A stretch of 64,000 nucleotides of DNA, from positions 2,034,001 to 2,098,000 of the forward strand of contig NZ_CP127165.1 of assembly GCF_030264275.1 (NCBI RefSeq), given 5' to 3'. Shown here piece by piece: positions 17,397-25,905 of this stretch. The stretch is from Marivivens sp. LCG002. Lineage in GTDB: Bacteria > Pseudomonadota > Alphaproteobacteria > Rhodobacterales > Rhodobacteraceae. The position numbers were made by a program, and so were the translations under genes. Numbering within the stretch: position 1 is the stretch's first letter; each line of letters begins with the position of its first letter. The notes below the pieces were generated by a model. That model did not search any database. It had not been told where the DNA came from and worked only from the letters and a program-made list of their open reading frames with translations.

Positions 17397-18695
17397 ATGA
17401 CCAAAGATTTGCTGATCGGCCAGACCCTCCGTTTTTCGGGGTCCCCCTTTGAAATTGACTGGAGCGAGGCCGCACACTGGTCCTCGCGCGGTGGCGTTCT
17501 CGTGGAACACGGGCGCATTGTTGACATCGGCGACGCGGACGACCTACGCGCCGCCCACCCCACCGCCAAAGTGCACGACTATGGCTCGTCCTTGATCAGC
17601 GCGGGATTTGTCGATGCGCATATGCATTACCCCCAAACAGGGATCATCGCGAGCTGGGGGAAACAGCTTATCGATTGGCTGAACACCTATACGTTCCCCG
17701 AAGAGTCGCGCTTTGGCGATCTGGCTTACGCGTCTGATGTGGCGGGCCGCACGCTTGACCTTGCTCTGGCGCATGGCACGACGACCCTCACCAGCTTTTG
17801 CACAATCCATCCCGAAAGCGTCGACGCCTTCTTCACCGAAGCCGAAACCCGCAACATGGCCGTGATCGCAGGGAAAACCTGCATGGACCGCAATGCGCCC
17901 GACACGCTCCGCGACACGGCCCAAACCGCCTATGATCAAAGCAAACAGCTGCTTGAAAAATGGCACGCAAAGGGACGCGCCAACTACGCGATCACGCCCC
18001 GCTTCTCTCCGACCTCGACACCCGAGCAACTTGAAGCGCTCGGCGCTCTTTGGGCAGAGCATCCGAGCTGTTTGATGCAAACGCATCTGAGCGAACAGCT
18101 TCCCGAAATCGCTTGGGTGCAATCCTTGTTCCCGAATGCACGAGACTATCTCGACACCTACGAGGCCTTTGGTCTTTTGGGGCCACGCGGTCTTTATGGG
18201 CATTCCATCCATTTGACCGACCGCGAAAAAGCGCGACTGGCAGAGGTGGACGCCTCTCTCGTGCACTGCCCGACCTCGAACACCTTTATCGGTTCGGGTC
18301 TCTTCGACCTCATGGGGCTAAGCGCCCAAGGGCTGCGCATCGGTCTTGCCACGGACACTGGCGGCGGATCGTCCTTTTCGATGCTGCGCGTGATGGCTGC
18401 AACCTACGAGATTGCACAGCTTCGCGGTGTGGCCGTCCACCCCGCCCAACTCATCTGGCTCGCCACAGAAGGTTCAGCGCGGGCGCTGCATATGAGCGGT
18501 GAAATCGGGCATCTCGGCATTGGCGCAGCGGCGGATCTTTGCGTGATCGACCTCGCCTCGACGCCGCTGATCGCCCAGCGTTCGAGCAGAGCAGAGACGC
18601 CTTGGGACGCCCTCTTCCCGACGATCATGATGGGGGACGACCGCGCCATTGTCTCGACTTGGGTCGCGGGGCGAGAAATCAGCACGCGCCGCTGA
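17397..18695 (+). CDS. guaD: Guanine deaminase
   Basis: A 432-residue amidohydrolase that deaminates guanine to xanthine. The metal-binding H-M-H motif is in V-D-A-H-M-H-Y-P-Q near residue 75. Further ligands are the His in Q-T-H-L-S-E near 223 and in G-H-S-I-H near 265, and the Asp in A-T-D-T-G-G-G near 320. The H-Y-P-Q and T-G-G-G-S-S motifs separate guanine deaminases from other members of the superfamily. Its 3' end overlaps the CAP gene by 17 bp on the opposite strand. A likely 8-oxoguanine deaminase lies 450 bp downstream on the other strand. Confidence 0.93.
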   Translation: MTKDLLIGQTLRFSGSPFEIDWSEAAHWSSRGGVLVEHGRIVDIGDADDLRAAHPTAKVHDYGSSLISAGFVDAHMHYPQTGIIASWGKQLIDWLNTYTFPEESRFGDLAYASDVAGRTLDLALAHGTTTLTSFCTIHPESVDAFFTEAETRNMAVIAGKTCMDRNAPDTLRDTAQTAYDQSKQLLEKWHAKGRANYAITPRFSPTSTPEQLEALGALWAEHPSCLMQTHLSEQLPEIAWVQSLFPNARDYLDTYEAFGLLGPRGLYGHSIHLTDREKARLAEVDASLVHCPTSNTFIGSGLFDLMGLSAQGLRIGLATDTGGGSSFSMLRVMAATYEIAQLRGVAVHPAQLIWLATEGSARALHMSGEIGHLGIGAAADLCVIDLASTPLIAQRSSRAETPWDALFPTIMMGDDRAIVSTWVAGREISTRR

Positions 18696-19143
18696 ACGTC
18701 AGAACGTAGATATCACCGTATTGCACAAAGCCGCCGCGCACGAATGATCCATTGAGATTGTTGCGGCGGTGTCCTTCTGACGCCATCCAGTCGCGCACCA
18801 CCTCTGCGGTAGAGCGTTGGCCCTTGGCAATATTCTCGCCCGTCAAAAGGCCGCAATCCCCTGCAGCAAGCAAACGTCCTCTGGGGGTTTGGCCTTCGGG
18901 TGAGACATGGTCGAAGTATCCCCGCGCAGCCATATCCTTGGCATGGGCAAGGGCCGCCCGTTCAAGAGCCGCATCACGGCGCAACGGTGAAAGTCCCGCC
19001 GCGCTGCGCTCTGCATTAATCAAATCGAGCGAAAGGGCCGCCGAGCCTGCTGGCTCAGTGATCGTTTGGGGCACGACTTCACGAACCTGACTGACACAGG
19101 CCCCAAGCGCCAAAGCCGCGCAAAGAATAAAAATCGGTCGCAT
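18679..19143 (-). CDS. CAP/SCP-domain lipoprotein
   Basis: A 154-residue protein with a short signal peptide and a lipobox-like L-G-A-C ending at residue 15, so it is probably a lipoprotein or an exported protein. Residues 35-154 form a CAP (cysteine-rich secretory/allergen V5/PR-1) domain, with H-A-K-D-M-A near 70, F-D-H-V-S-P-E-G near 78 and G-E-N-I-A near 102. Bacterial CAP proteins are of uncertain function. It starts 3 bp after the stop of the 8-oxoguanine deaminase, so they share a transcript, although a functional link is unclear. Confidence 0.85.
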   Translation of the reverse strand: MRPIFILCAALALGACVSQVREVVPQTITEPAGSAALSLDLINAERSAAGLSPLRRDAALERAALAHAKDMAARGYFDHVSPEGQTPRGRLLAAGDCGLLTGENIAKGQRSTAEVVRDWMASEGHRRNNLNGSFVRGGFVQYGDIYVLTFSGAC

Positions 19144-19146
19144 GAA

Positions 19147-20481
19147 TCACTCCATCAATCCTCGGGCAAGGCGGTTCTGCCGCTCTACCAAGAGGGGAAC
19201 ATCAATGGATGTAATATACCCCGAAGAAACGATCTGGCGACCCTCGACAAAGAGATCCTTGACCTTGACGGGTCCGGCAAGAAGCAGGGCAGCGGGGTCC
19301 CAGCTCCCTGCGCTTTCAATCCCGCGCGTATCCCAGATGGCGATATCTGCCCGCTTGCCGACGGCAATCTGGCCGCAATCGTGACGGCCCAAGACCTCCG
19401 CACCTCCGCGCGTCGCAATCTCGAGCGCCTCGCGGGCGGACATGGCGTCGGCGCCTTTTGCGACCCGCTGGAGCAGCATGGCTTGCCGTGCCTCAAGGAT
19501 AAGATTGCCAGCGTCATTGCTGGCCGATCCATCGACACCAAGGCCGACTTTGACCCCGCCGTCTCGCATCTCGCGGACAGGCGCAATCCCCGAGCCGAGT
19601 CGACAATTCGAACATGGACAATGGGCGACACCCGTCTTTGACCGCGCAAAAAGTTCAATTTCCGAACCATCAAGCTTTACGCAATGGGCGTGCCAGACAT
19701 CGTCCCCAGTCCAGCCAAGCTCTTCCGCATACTGCCCCGGACGGCAGCCGAACATTGCTTGGGAATAGGCGATATCCTCGTCGTTTTCGGCAAGATGGGT
19801 GTGCAACATCACACCTTTGTCGCGGGCCAGTAGCGCCGCATCGCGCATCAGGTCACGGCTCACCGAAAAGGGAGAGCACGGCGCCAAAGCGACCCGCACC
19901 ATCGCGCCTTCGCTGGCATCGTGAAAAGCATCCACCACGCGAATGGAATCTTCGAGAATTGCCTGTTCTTCCTCGACGAGACTGTCAGGCGGCAATCCGC
20001 CGTCGCTCTCCCCGATGCTCATCGCACCGCGCGTCGCATGGAACCGAAGACCCACTTCACCCGCTGCCGCAATCGTATCATCGAGCCTTGATCCGTTCGG
20101 GAACAGATAAAGGTGATCCGACGTCATCGTGCAGCCCGAAAGCGCAAGCTCGGCAAGCCCCACCTGAGCGGAGATGAACATCTCTTCGGGCCCGAAGCGC
20201 GACCAGATCGGATAGAGCGTCTGAAGCCAGCCGAAGAGAAGCGCGTCCTGCCCGCCCGGCACTGCGCGGGTGAGTGTCTGATACAAATGATGGTGCGTAT
20301 TCACGAGACCGGGGGTCAGAACGCAGCCCGTGGCGTCGTGGATCTCTGCATCCTCTGCGCTGATCGTCGGCGCAACCTCGCGGATCACCCCGCCCTCGAT
20401 CAGCAGGTCACCGACGAATTCGCGCCGCACGTCATCCATAGTCAGAATATACGCATTGCGGATGAGTTTTTTCTTGGACAT
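19147..20481 (-). CDS. 8-oxoguanine deaminase (ATZ/TRZ amidohydrolase family)
   Basis: A 444-residue metal-dependent deaminase. It has N-T-H-H-H-L-Y-Q near residue 67, the later metal-ligand His in L-H-T-H-L-A-E and A-H-C-V-K-L, and a G-V-D-G-S-A-S-N-D segment with the catalytic Asp. The N-T-H-H-H-L-Y-Q and S-A-S-N-D patterns fit the 8-oxoguanine/isoguanine-type deaminases characterised from Pseudomonas. The ATG at 20481 has a GGAGG six bases upstream. It is followed at once by the CAP gene. An alternative is another aromatic amidohydrolase of the same family. Confidence 0.8.
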   Translation of the reverse strand: MSKKKLIRNAYILTMDDVRREFVGDLLIEGGVIREVAPTISAEDAEIHDATGCVLTPGLVNTHHHLYQTLTRAVPGGQDALLFGWLQTLYPIWSRFGPEEMFISAQVGLAELALSGCTMTSDHLYLFPNGSRLDDTIAAAGEVGLRFHATRGAMSIGESDGGLPPDSLVEEEQAILEDSIRVVDAFHDASEGAMVRVALAPCSPFSVSRDLMRDAALLARDKGVMLHTHLAENDEDIAYSQAMFGCRPGQYAEELGWTGDDVWHAHCVKLDGSEIELFARSKTGVAHCPCSNCRLGSGIAPVREMRDGGVKVGLGVDGSASNDAGNLILEARQAMLLQRVAKGADAMSAREALEIATRGGAEVLGRHDCGQIAVGKRADIAIWDTRGIESAGSWDPAALLLAGPVKVKDLFVEGRQIVSSGYITSIDVPLLVERQNRLARGLME

Positions 20482-20496
20482 GAGCGGCCCCTCCAT

Positions 20497-20531
20497 CCCC
20501 TTCGGTGGACCGTTCTTGCCGCCAGAAGGGG
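20497..20531 (-). promoter_or_regulatory. Structured leader upstream of the 8-oxoguanine deaminase gene
   Basis: A 12-bp interrupted stem (CCCCTTC with GGTGG, pairing with CCGCC and GAAGGGG) lies just before the Shine-Dalgarno of the deaminase on the minus strand. It could be a weak terminator of the upstream phosphatase gene or a translational control element. Confidence 0.35.
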
Positions 20532-20575
20532 CGAAGGACGCGGCGCGAAATTCTTACCGCGCTGCGCGCGTTATT

Positions 20576-21397
20576 TCAACCTTTTGGCTTGTCCGCATAG
20601 GGGGCAAGAAGCGCCAATGCCTCGGCATGGATTTGTGCGTTTGCGGCTGCAATCACCTGTCCGCCGTCCTTGGCGGACCCGCCGGACCAGCTGGTGACGA
20701 TCCCCCCTGCCGCCTGAATGACCGCCATCGGCCCCTGAATGTCATAGGCCTTGAGACCCGCTTCGATCACAAGATCGACCTGACCCGTCGCAACAAGAGC
20801 GTAGGCATAACAATCCATGCCGAACCGTGTAAGCCGCGCCTTGGCGGAAACGCGTTCAAAAGCCTCGCGGTCTTTGGGAGTATTCACCTCGGGAAAAGTC
20901 GTGAAAACGATGGCTTCGGAGAGCGACCGCGCCTCGCGCGTTTTCAAGGGTGTTCGCCCCTGCGGCCCCTCTACATAGGCCTCAAAGGGGGCACCGAAGA
21001 ACCGCTCGCCGATATAGGGTTGGTCGACAACACCGATGATCGGGCCCGTCGTATCCCCGACCGCGATCAGAACGCCCCAAGTCGGCGTTCCCGAAATATA
21101 GCCGCGAGTTCCGTCAATCGGATCGAGCACCCAAGTCAATCCAGTAGTGCCTGACTTGATCCCATATTCTTCGCCGAAAATTGCGTCATCAGGGCGCTCT
21201 CGCGCAAGAACATCGCGCATGGCACGCTCAGCGGCGCAGTCTGCTTCGGTCACGGGATCAAAGGCGGCGGCGTCCTTGTTGTCCGTCTCCAGCGCCTGTC
21301 TGAAATAGCGCAGTGTCTCGGGCCGCGCCGCATCGGCAAGCAAAAGGGCGACCCGCTTGAGGTCGCCCAATGTCTTTTGGTCGATTTGTTCAGCCAT
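20576..21397 (-). CDS. hisN: Inositol monophosphatase-family phosphatase, probably histidinol-phosphatase HisN
   Basis: A 273-residue Mg2+/Li+-sensitive phosphatase. Metal sites are G-E-E-Y-G near residue 72 and the central D-P-I-D-G-T-R-G-Y motif near 92. The C-terminal Y-D-I-Q-G-P-M-A-V motif replaces the usual W-D-x-A-A of inositol monophosphatases, which is typical of the HisN (histidinol-phosphatase) branch found in many actinobacteria and alphaproteobacteria. It would dephosphorylate histidinol phosphate in histidine synthesis. Other his genes are not adjacent, except a HisC-like aminotransferase far away at 48837. Confidence 0.85.
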   Translation of the reverse strand: MAEQIDQKTLGDLKRVALLLADAARPETLRYFRQALETDNKDAAAFDPVTEADCAAERAMRDVLARERPDDAIFGEEYGIKSGTTGLTWVLDPIDGTRGYISGTPTWGVLIAVGDTTGPIIGVVDQPYIGERFFGAPFEAYVEGPQGRTPLKTREARSLSEAIVFTTFPEVNTPKDREAFERVSAKARLTRFGMDCYAYALVATGQVDLVIEAGLKAYDIQGPMAVIQAAGGIVTSWSGGSAKDGGQVIAAANAQIHAEALALLAPYADKPKG

Positions 21398-21455
21398 GCG
21401 CGCCCCCTTTGGTGTCTCACCTGCGGTAGCGCGGCACAGCCGTTGACGTCAAGCC

Positions 21456-21824
21456 TTAGGCCGCGTCGCTCAGCACACGTGCGAGTTCGAACAAGCGGCG
21501 ACGCTGGGTTTCGGGGATCGCGTAATACGAGCGAAGCAGCTCGAGCGCTTCCTTGTCCGCGAGAATGTCGCTCGGCATGTCACTGGCCTGAGTGGGTGCG
21601 CCTTCGCTTTCGAGACCCTCGTAAAAGAAGGACACATCGACGTTGAGCGCATGTGCAATATCCCAAAGACGGGAGGCACTGACACGGTTCATACCGGTTT
21701 CATACTTCTGGATTTGCTGGAACTTGATCCCAACGGCTTCGGCAAGCTGCTGTTGAGTGGTGCCATTCATCCAGCGACGATGACGAATACGTTTACCGAC
21801 GTGGACATCTACGGGATGGCTCAT
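21456..21824 (-). CDS. XRE-family transcriptional regulator
   Basis: A 122-residue protein with a helix-turn-helix near residues 24-60 (Q-Q-L-A-E-A-V-G-I-K-F-Q-Q-I-Q-K-Y-E-T-G). The C-terminal domain is short, acidic and helical. The G-x-R-I-R-x-R-R and K-F-Q-Q-I-Q-K-Y-E-T-G pattern matches a cluster of alphaproteobacterial XRE proteins that includes regulators of development and quorum functions. It is monocistronic, with inverted repeats just upstream that could be autoregulatory sites. The target genes are unknown. Confidence 0.88.
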   Translation of the reverse strand: MSHPVDVHVGKRIRHRRWMNGTTQQQLAEAVGIKFQQIQKYETGMNRVSASRLWDIAHALNVDVSFFYEGLESEGAPTQASDMPSDILADKEALELLRSYYAIPETQRRRLFELARVLSDAA

Positions 21825-21846
21825 CGCTGTGCTCCTAGATTAAAAC

Positions 21847-21902
21847 CTGTTCAGCTGGGCCGTTCATCCCCTAGGGCGAAAGGCGAAACCGAAGCTGAAC
21901 AG
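21847..21902. repeat. Inverted repeat upstream of the XRE gene
   Basis: CTGTTCAGCT (21847-21856) is repeated in inverse as AGCTGAACAG (21893-21902) with 36 bp between, directly upstream of the XRE regulator. A second pair, GTTTCA/TGAAAC, lies at 21909-21931. These are possible paired operator half-sites. Confidence 0.45.
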
Positions 21903-22089
21903 AGAAAAGTTTCATTACCCTTAGTTGAAACACGTATCGGTTGCAGTCGCTAGCTTGCCTTTTGGATAGAGAAAGAGGGCATTTGCACAGCTTTGGGCTG
22001 TTTTATATATTCTAAAGTATACAGGCGAAGGTCTTGCACCGTCAGTTCAAACTCTCTCAAAATGCTGTGACCAAAGGACAAAGACCATC

Positions 22090-23046
22090 ATGCGCGCATT
22101 CCAAGTCTTATCGACCGACACGCCCCCTTCGTTGCAGAGCATCGAAAAACCCGAGCCACAAGGCGACGAAGTCCTACTCAGGGTAGAGGCATGCGGCGTG
22201 AATTTTGCCGATCTCCTGATGTGCAAAGGCACCTATCAGGACACGCCCACGCCGCCCTTTACATTGGGCTTGGAAGTTTGCGGAACCGTCGAAGCGCTTG
22301 GCCCCGAAGCAAAGGGACTTTCAATCGGAACGAGAGTTGCCGTCTACGCAGGTCAAGGCGGAATGGCGGACTATGCCGTCTATCCCGCGGCGCTGTGCCG
22401 CCCCGTGCCAGCCTCCATGACCTCGGAAGAAGCGGCGGGGTTCATGATCGCTTATGGAACCTCGCACCTTGCCCTCAAGCGACGGGCACGTCTGCAAACG
22501 GGGGAAACGCTGCTCGTTCTGGGCGCTGCAGGCGGTGTGGGTCTCACTGCGGTTGAAATCGGCAAGCTCATGGGGGCGCGTGTCATCGCAGTGGCCAGAG
22601 GTGCGGAAAAGCTCGAGATTGCACGCCAAGCAGGCGCTGACATTCTGATCGACGCGGGCGCCGATCTCGCCCAAGAGTTACGCAATCTCGGCGGCGTCGA
22701 TGTGGTTTATGATGCCGTCGGTGGGGATGCCTTCAAACAGGTACTCAAAGCCTGTAACCGCGAAGCGCGCTATCTCGTTATCGGTTTTGCAAGTGGCGAG
22801 GTCCCGCAAATCCCTGCAAACCATTTGCTGGTGAAGAACATCGATGTGATCGGGTTCTACTGGGGTGGATACCTCAAATTCGCGCCCGATGCTCTCTTTG
22901 ACTCGCTCGCCGAATTGATGGACTGGCACGCAAAAGGCCAGCTCAAGCCGCATATCAGCCATGTTATCCCGCTGGATCGCGCTGAAGAGGCGCTCGAGCT
23001 CCTTCGGTCGCGTCGATCCACGGGCAAAGTCGTGGTCAAACCCTAG
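22090..23046 (+). CDS. NADPH:quinone oxidoreductase (zeta-crystallin type)
   Basis: A 318-residue member of the zinc-independent medium-chain dehydrogenase family. The Rossmann motif G-A-A-G-G-V-G-L-T-A is at residues 146-155. The N-terminal catalytic domain lacks the zinc-binding cysteines of alcohol dehydrogenases, and N-F-A-D-L-L-M near 37 is typical of quinone oxidoreductases. It reduces quinones or enones with NADPH. The last 4 bp overlap the stop of a convergent LysR gene. Confidence 0.9.
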   Translation: MRAFQVLSTDTPPSLQSIEKPEPQGDEVLLRVEACGVNFADLLMCKGTYQDTPTPPFTLGLEVCGTVEALGPEAKGLSIGTRVAVYAGQGGMADYAVYPAALCRPVPASMTSEEAAGFMIAYGTSHLALKRRARLQTGETLLVLGAAGGVGLTAVEIGKLMGARVIAVARGAEKLEIARQAGADILIDAGADLAQELRNLGGVDVVYDAVGGDAFKQVLKACNREARYLVIGFASGEVPQIPANHLLVKNIDVIGFYWGGYLKFAPDALFDSLAELMDWHAKGQLKPHISHVIPLDRAEEALELLRSRRSTGKVVVKP

Positions 23047-23897
23047 CCCGCATCGAAAGCGTCCCGCACCATTCCGGCCAGTTCCAGAACCGGCAGACGC
23101 TCTTCGTCTCGCCTCAGATACATGTGAATGCCGAGGCTCGACAGGGTCGGAAGGGCGCCGCCGTGGTCGATGATCTCGAAATAGGGCGGACAGGTGCCTT
23201 CGAGCAGAGCATGCACCGCAAGATCGGCACTGACCGCCGCTTCAACGCTGCGCGAGGACTCAGCATCCACCGACAAGTCCCATGGAATACCCGCTGCATC
23301 GAGCCTACGCACGATTTCCGGTCGAAACATGCAGCGGGTCTCGAATGCCATCGGCAAAGGCCGTTTGCGCCACGCTGTCCCGTTCGGAGCCCCGACCCAG
23401 ATCAAGGGCTTTTCCGCAAGCGGCTCTGCGCCGTTATCGGGCTCTGGCTCTGTCGTCAGGATCAGATCGATCTCCCCCTTGGCGTATTGCTCCTTCAACG
23501 TCCGTGTAAACGACGACAGAAGCTGCACCTTCATCCGGGGAAAAGCAGCACTGAAGGCGCGGAGCACCTCGGGAATTGTCGGATAGACGATGTCGTGCGG
23601 CACCCCGAGAATGATCTCGCCTTCATATTCGGTGGCAAGCAGGCGACCGAGCACCTCGTCATTCAGTGACAGCATCTTGCGTGCGTAGCCCGCCAGTTGG
23701 TGTCCAGAGGCGGTCAGCTCGACAGAACGCCCGTTTTTCTCGATCAGGGTCAGCCCGAGACTGTCTTCCAGACGCTTGATCTGCATCGATACGGCGGACT
23801 GGGTCAGATGCACGCGATTTGCGGCTTTGGTCACCCCTCCGGTGTCCGAGATCGCGACCAGTGAACGAAGCGCTGTTAGATCAAGGTTTCTCAACAT
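23043..23897 (-). CDS. LysR-family transcriptional regulator
   Basis: A 284-residue LysR-type activator. The N-terminal winged helix-turn-helix (residues 1-60) includes T-K-A-A-N-R-V-H-L-T-Q-S-A-V-S-M-Q-I. An effector-binding type 2 periplasmic fold follows. Targets are unknown; it is divergent from the DUF1127 gene and convergent with the quinone oxidoreductase gene. The 104-bp region between it and the DUF1127 gene is AT-rich and probably contains both promoters. Confidence 0.93.
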   Translation of the reverse strand: MLRNLDLTALRSLVAISDTGGVTKAANRVHLTQSAVSMQIKRLEDSLGLTLIEKNGRSVELTASGHQLAGYARKMLSLNDEVLGRLLATEYEGEIILGVPHDIVYPTIPEVLRAFSAAFPRMKVQLLSSFTRTLKEQYAKGEIDLILTTEPEPDNGAEPLAEKPLIWVGAPNGTAWRKRPLPMAFETRCMFRPEIVRRLDAAGIPWDLSVDAESSRSVEAAVSADLAVHALLEGTCPPYFEIIDHGGALPTLSSLGIHMYLRRDEERLPVLELAGMVRDAFDAG

Positions 23898-24001
23898 ATC
23901 AAGTTCTGTGATCTGAGGTTTAATTATATCTCATTTCATTATTCATCCAGGACGTGTGAGTTTCAAGACATTCCTAATTCAGACATGAAAGGCACAGTCG
24001 G

Positions 24002-24190
24002 ATGGCACTTCTCGAAATCATACCCGCCCACTTCTCGTTCCGCCGCGCAATCGCGCTTTACATGCAACGTCGTGCGCTCAGGACTTTACCCGATGAGCGC
24101 TTGCGCGACATTGGTCGCAGCCGTTCCGAGGTAGAGCGCGAGGCCAAACGGCCCGTTTGGGATGCTCCCGAGCACTGGTATTCCTCCTAA
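24002..24190 (+). CDS. DUF1127 small protein
   Basis: A 62-residue basic protein with the C-terminal motif L-P-D-E-R-L-R-D-I-G-R-S-R, followed by E-A-x-R-P-V-W-D-A, which defines DUF1127 (YjiS-like). Relatives in alphaproteobacteria are small RNA-binding or stress-related proteins; in Rhodobacter sphaeroides one is encoded together with the CcsR small RNAs. The 134 bp between this gene and the Bax-inhibitor gene hold no clear CCUCCUCCC motif, so a CcsR-type cluster is not supported. Confidence 0.9.
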   Translation: MALLEIIPAHFSFRRAIALYMQRRALRTLPDERLRDIGRSRSEVEREAKRPVWDAPEHWYSS

Positions 24191-24324
24191 GTCACAGTTT
24201 CGTGCGAAAAGTAGTGTTTCTGGCCTTCAACCACTTGAAACGGCAAATCAACTTGCCAATATTTGAGCCAAGGGTCCCGCGCAGCCACGCGGTCCGCTCA
24301 CTTGTTCAACCATGGAGGAAATCA

Positions 24325-25062
24325 ATGGCTGACTTTCGCACGATGCGCGCTGCGAGCGGTGTTCGCACAGCTGCCATCGACGCGGGCCTTCGCGCCCACA
24401 TGAATAAAGTCTACGGCACCATGTCGATCGGCATGTTGCTCACCTTTGCAGTAGCTTGGGCCGTCGGCTCGAACCCTGCACTTCTGTCGATCTTCCGCGA
24501 TCCTATGACGCTCAAGCCGAATATCCTCGGCTACATCGTCATGTTCGCACCGCTCGGCATGGTGTTCGGTTTTGGCGCTGCGATCAACCGTCTCTCGGCC
24601 GCTGGCGCACAGTTGTTCTTCTGGACCTTCGCAGCCGTCATGGGCCTGTCGATGTCTTGGATCTTCGTGGCCTTCACCGGCTTCTCGATCGCGAACGTGT
24701 TCCTCGTGACCTCGATCGCATTCGCAAGCCTCTCGCTCTACGGCTATACCACGAAGAAAGACATTTCGGGCTGGGGTTCGTTCCTGATCATGGGCGTTGT
24801 CGGCATCCTGATCGCCTCGCTCATCAACATCTTTGTCGGCTCGGCCGCGATCCACTTTGCGATCACGATCCTTGGCGTTCTGATCTTTGCGGGCCTGACC
24901 GCATATGACACCCAGAACATCAAGAACACCTATGTTGCGCATGCCGCACATGGGGATCAGGAGTGGCTTGGCAAGGCCGCCATCATGGGCGCGCTGAACC
25001 TCTATCTCGACTTTATCAACATGTTCATGTTCCTGCTCCAGCTTTTGGGCAATCGCGAATAA
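24325..25062 (+). CDS. Bax inhibitor-1/YccA family protein
   Basis: A 245-residue membrane protein with seven hydrophobic segments. The BI-1 signature F-A-G-L-T-A-Y-D-T-Q lies near residue 190 and the C-terminal N-L-Y-L-D-F-I-N-M-F is typical. Family members act as calcium-leak channels or modulators of the FtsH protease. The ATG at 24325 is preceded by GGAGGAA; a longer open frame starting at 24157 would run into the DUF1127 gene and is not credible. A strong terminator follows. Confidence 0.93.
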   Translation: MADFRTMRAASGVRTAAIDAGLRAHMNKVYGTMSIGMLLTFAVAWAVGSNPALLSIFRDPMTLKPNILGYIVMFAPLGMVFGFGAAINRLSAAGAQLFFWTFAAVMGLSMSWIFVAFTGFSIANVFLVTSIAFASLSLYGYTTKKDISGWGSFLIMGVVGILIASLINIFVGSAAIHFAITILGVLIFAGLTAYDTQNIKNTYVAHAAHGDQEWLGKAAIMGALNLYLDFINMFMFLLQLLGNRE

Positions 25063-25086
25063 GAACGGTTGAAACCGATTGAATTG

Positions 25087-25122
25087 CCCCGCCAAGGCTC
25101 TGCTTTGGCGGGGTTTTCTTTT
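25087..25122 (+). terminator. Intrinsic terminator of the Bax-inhibitor-1 gene
   Basis: An 11-bp GC-rich stem (CCCCGCCAAGG / CTTTGGCGGGG) is followed by TTTTCTTTT. Confidence 0.9.
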
Positions 25123-25230
25123 GCCGACTGTTTCACCGATAAAGAACAAAACGTCACATGATAGCGGTAACGGCTTTTCCCGAAACGCGCCGCATGCTAC
25201 CCCAACGGAAATTCACCGCACGAGTGGCAT

Positions 25231-25905
25231 ATGTTGGACCTTGTGATCTTTGACTGTGATGGCGTCCTTGTGGACAGCGAAATTCTCAGTGCCGATACTC
25301 TCATTCATGAATTAAAGCTGATCAGCATTGAAATCGACCGCGATTACGTGCGCACGCATTGCCTTGGCCGCAGCTTCCCTACGGTCGCAAAATCGCTGGC
25401 CAAGAACTTCGACACGGTTCTGCCTGCGGACTTCGAACAGCGATATCGGGCCAACCTTCTTGCTCGGTTCGAGACAGAGCTTCGCGTGACCGATGGGATA
25501 TTCGACGCGATCAAGGCGACACAGGCTGCGGGTTTGAAGACCTGCGTGGCCACCTCTTCAAGCCCGCCTCGGGTTGCACGCACTCTGGGTGTGACAGGTC
25601 TTGCGCCCTTTTTCGGGGCAAACGTCTTTACGGCAAGTCAGGTAGAGCACGGCAAACCCGCCCCTGATCTCTTTCTCTTTGCCGCCAAGCAAATGGGTGC
25701 CCTGCCCTCCCGCACACTGGTGATCGAAGACAGCCTGCCCGGTCTTGAAGCAGGTTCGGCCGCGCAAATGCACGTGCTTGCCTATGCAGGCGCCAGTCAC
25801 CTCAAGGGACTACGCCTTGCTCAACCATCGCATGTCAGATCCTTTGACAAATGGGAGGATTTCCCGCACCTGTTAAACGAATTCTCGAACGGGGACCACG
25901 CGTGA
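25231..25905 (+). CDS. HAD-family phosphatase in the polyol regulator operon
   Basis: A 224-residue HAD subfamily IA phosphatase. The nucleophile motif is F-D-C-D-G-V-L-V-D-S (residues 7-16), motif II is A-T-S-S-S-P near 110, and motif III/IV are G-K-P-A-P-D near 144 and V-I-E-D-S near 164. It resembles beta-phosphoglucomutase-like and sugar-phosphate phosphatases. The stop overlaps the GTG start of the SorC-type regulator, so both are expressed together with likely roles in sugar-alcohol phosphate handling. The substrate is unknown. Confidence 0.88.
   Translation: MLDLVIFDCDGVLVDSEILSADTLIHELKLISIEIDRDYVRTHCLGRSFPTVAKSLAKNFDTVLPADFEQRYRANLLARFETELRVTDGIFDAIKATQAAGLKTCVATSSSPPRVARTLGVTGLAPFFGANVFTASQVEHGKPAPDLFLFAAKQMGALPSRTLVIEDSLPGLEAGSAAQMHVLAYAGASHLKGLRLAQPSHVRSFDKWEDFPHLLNEFSNGDHA

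Noticed and set aside
24191-24324. CcsR-type small RNA cluster after the DUF1127 gene
   Set aside because: No repeated CCUCCUCCC loop motif is visible.
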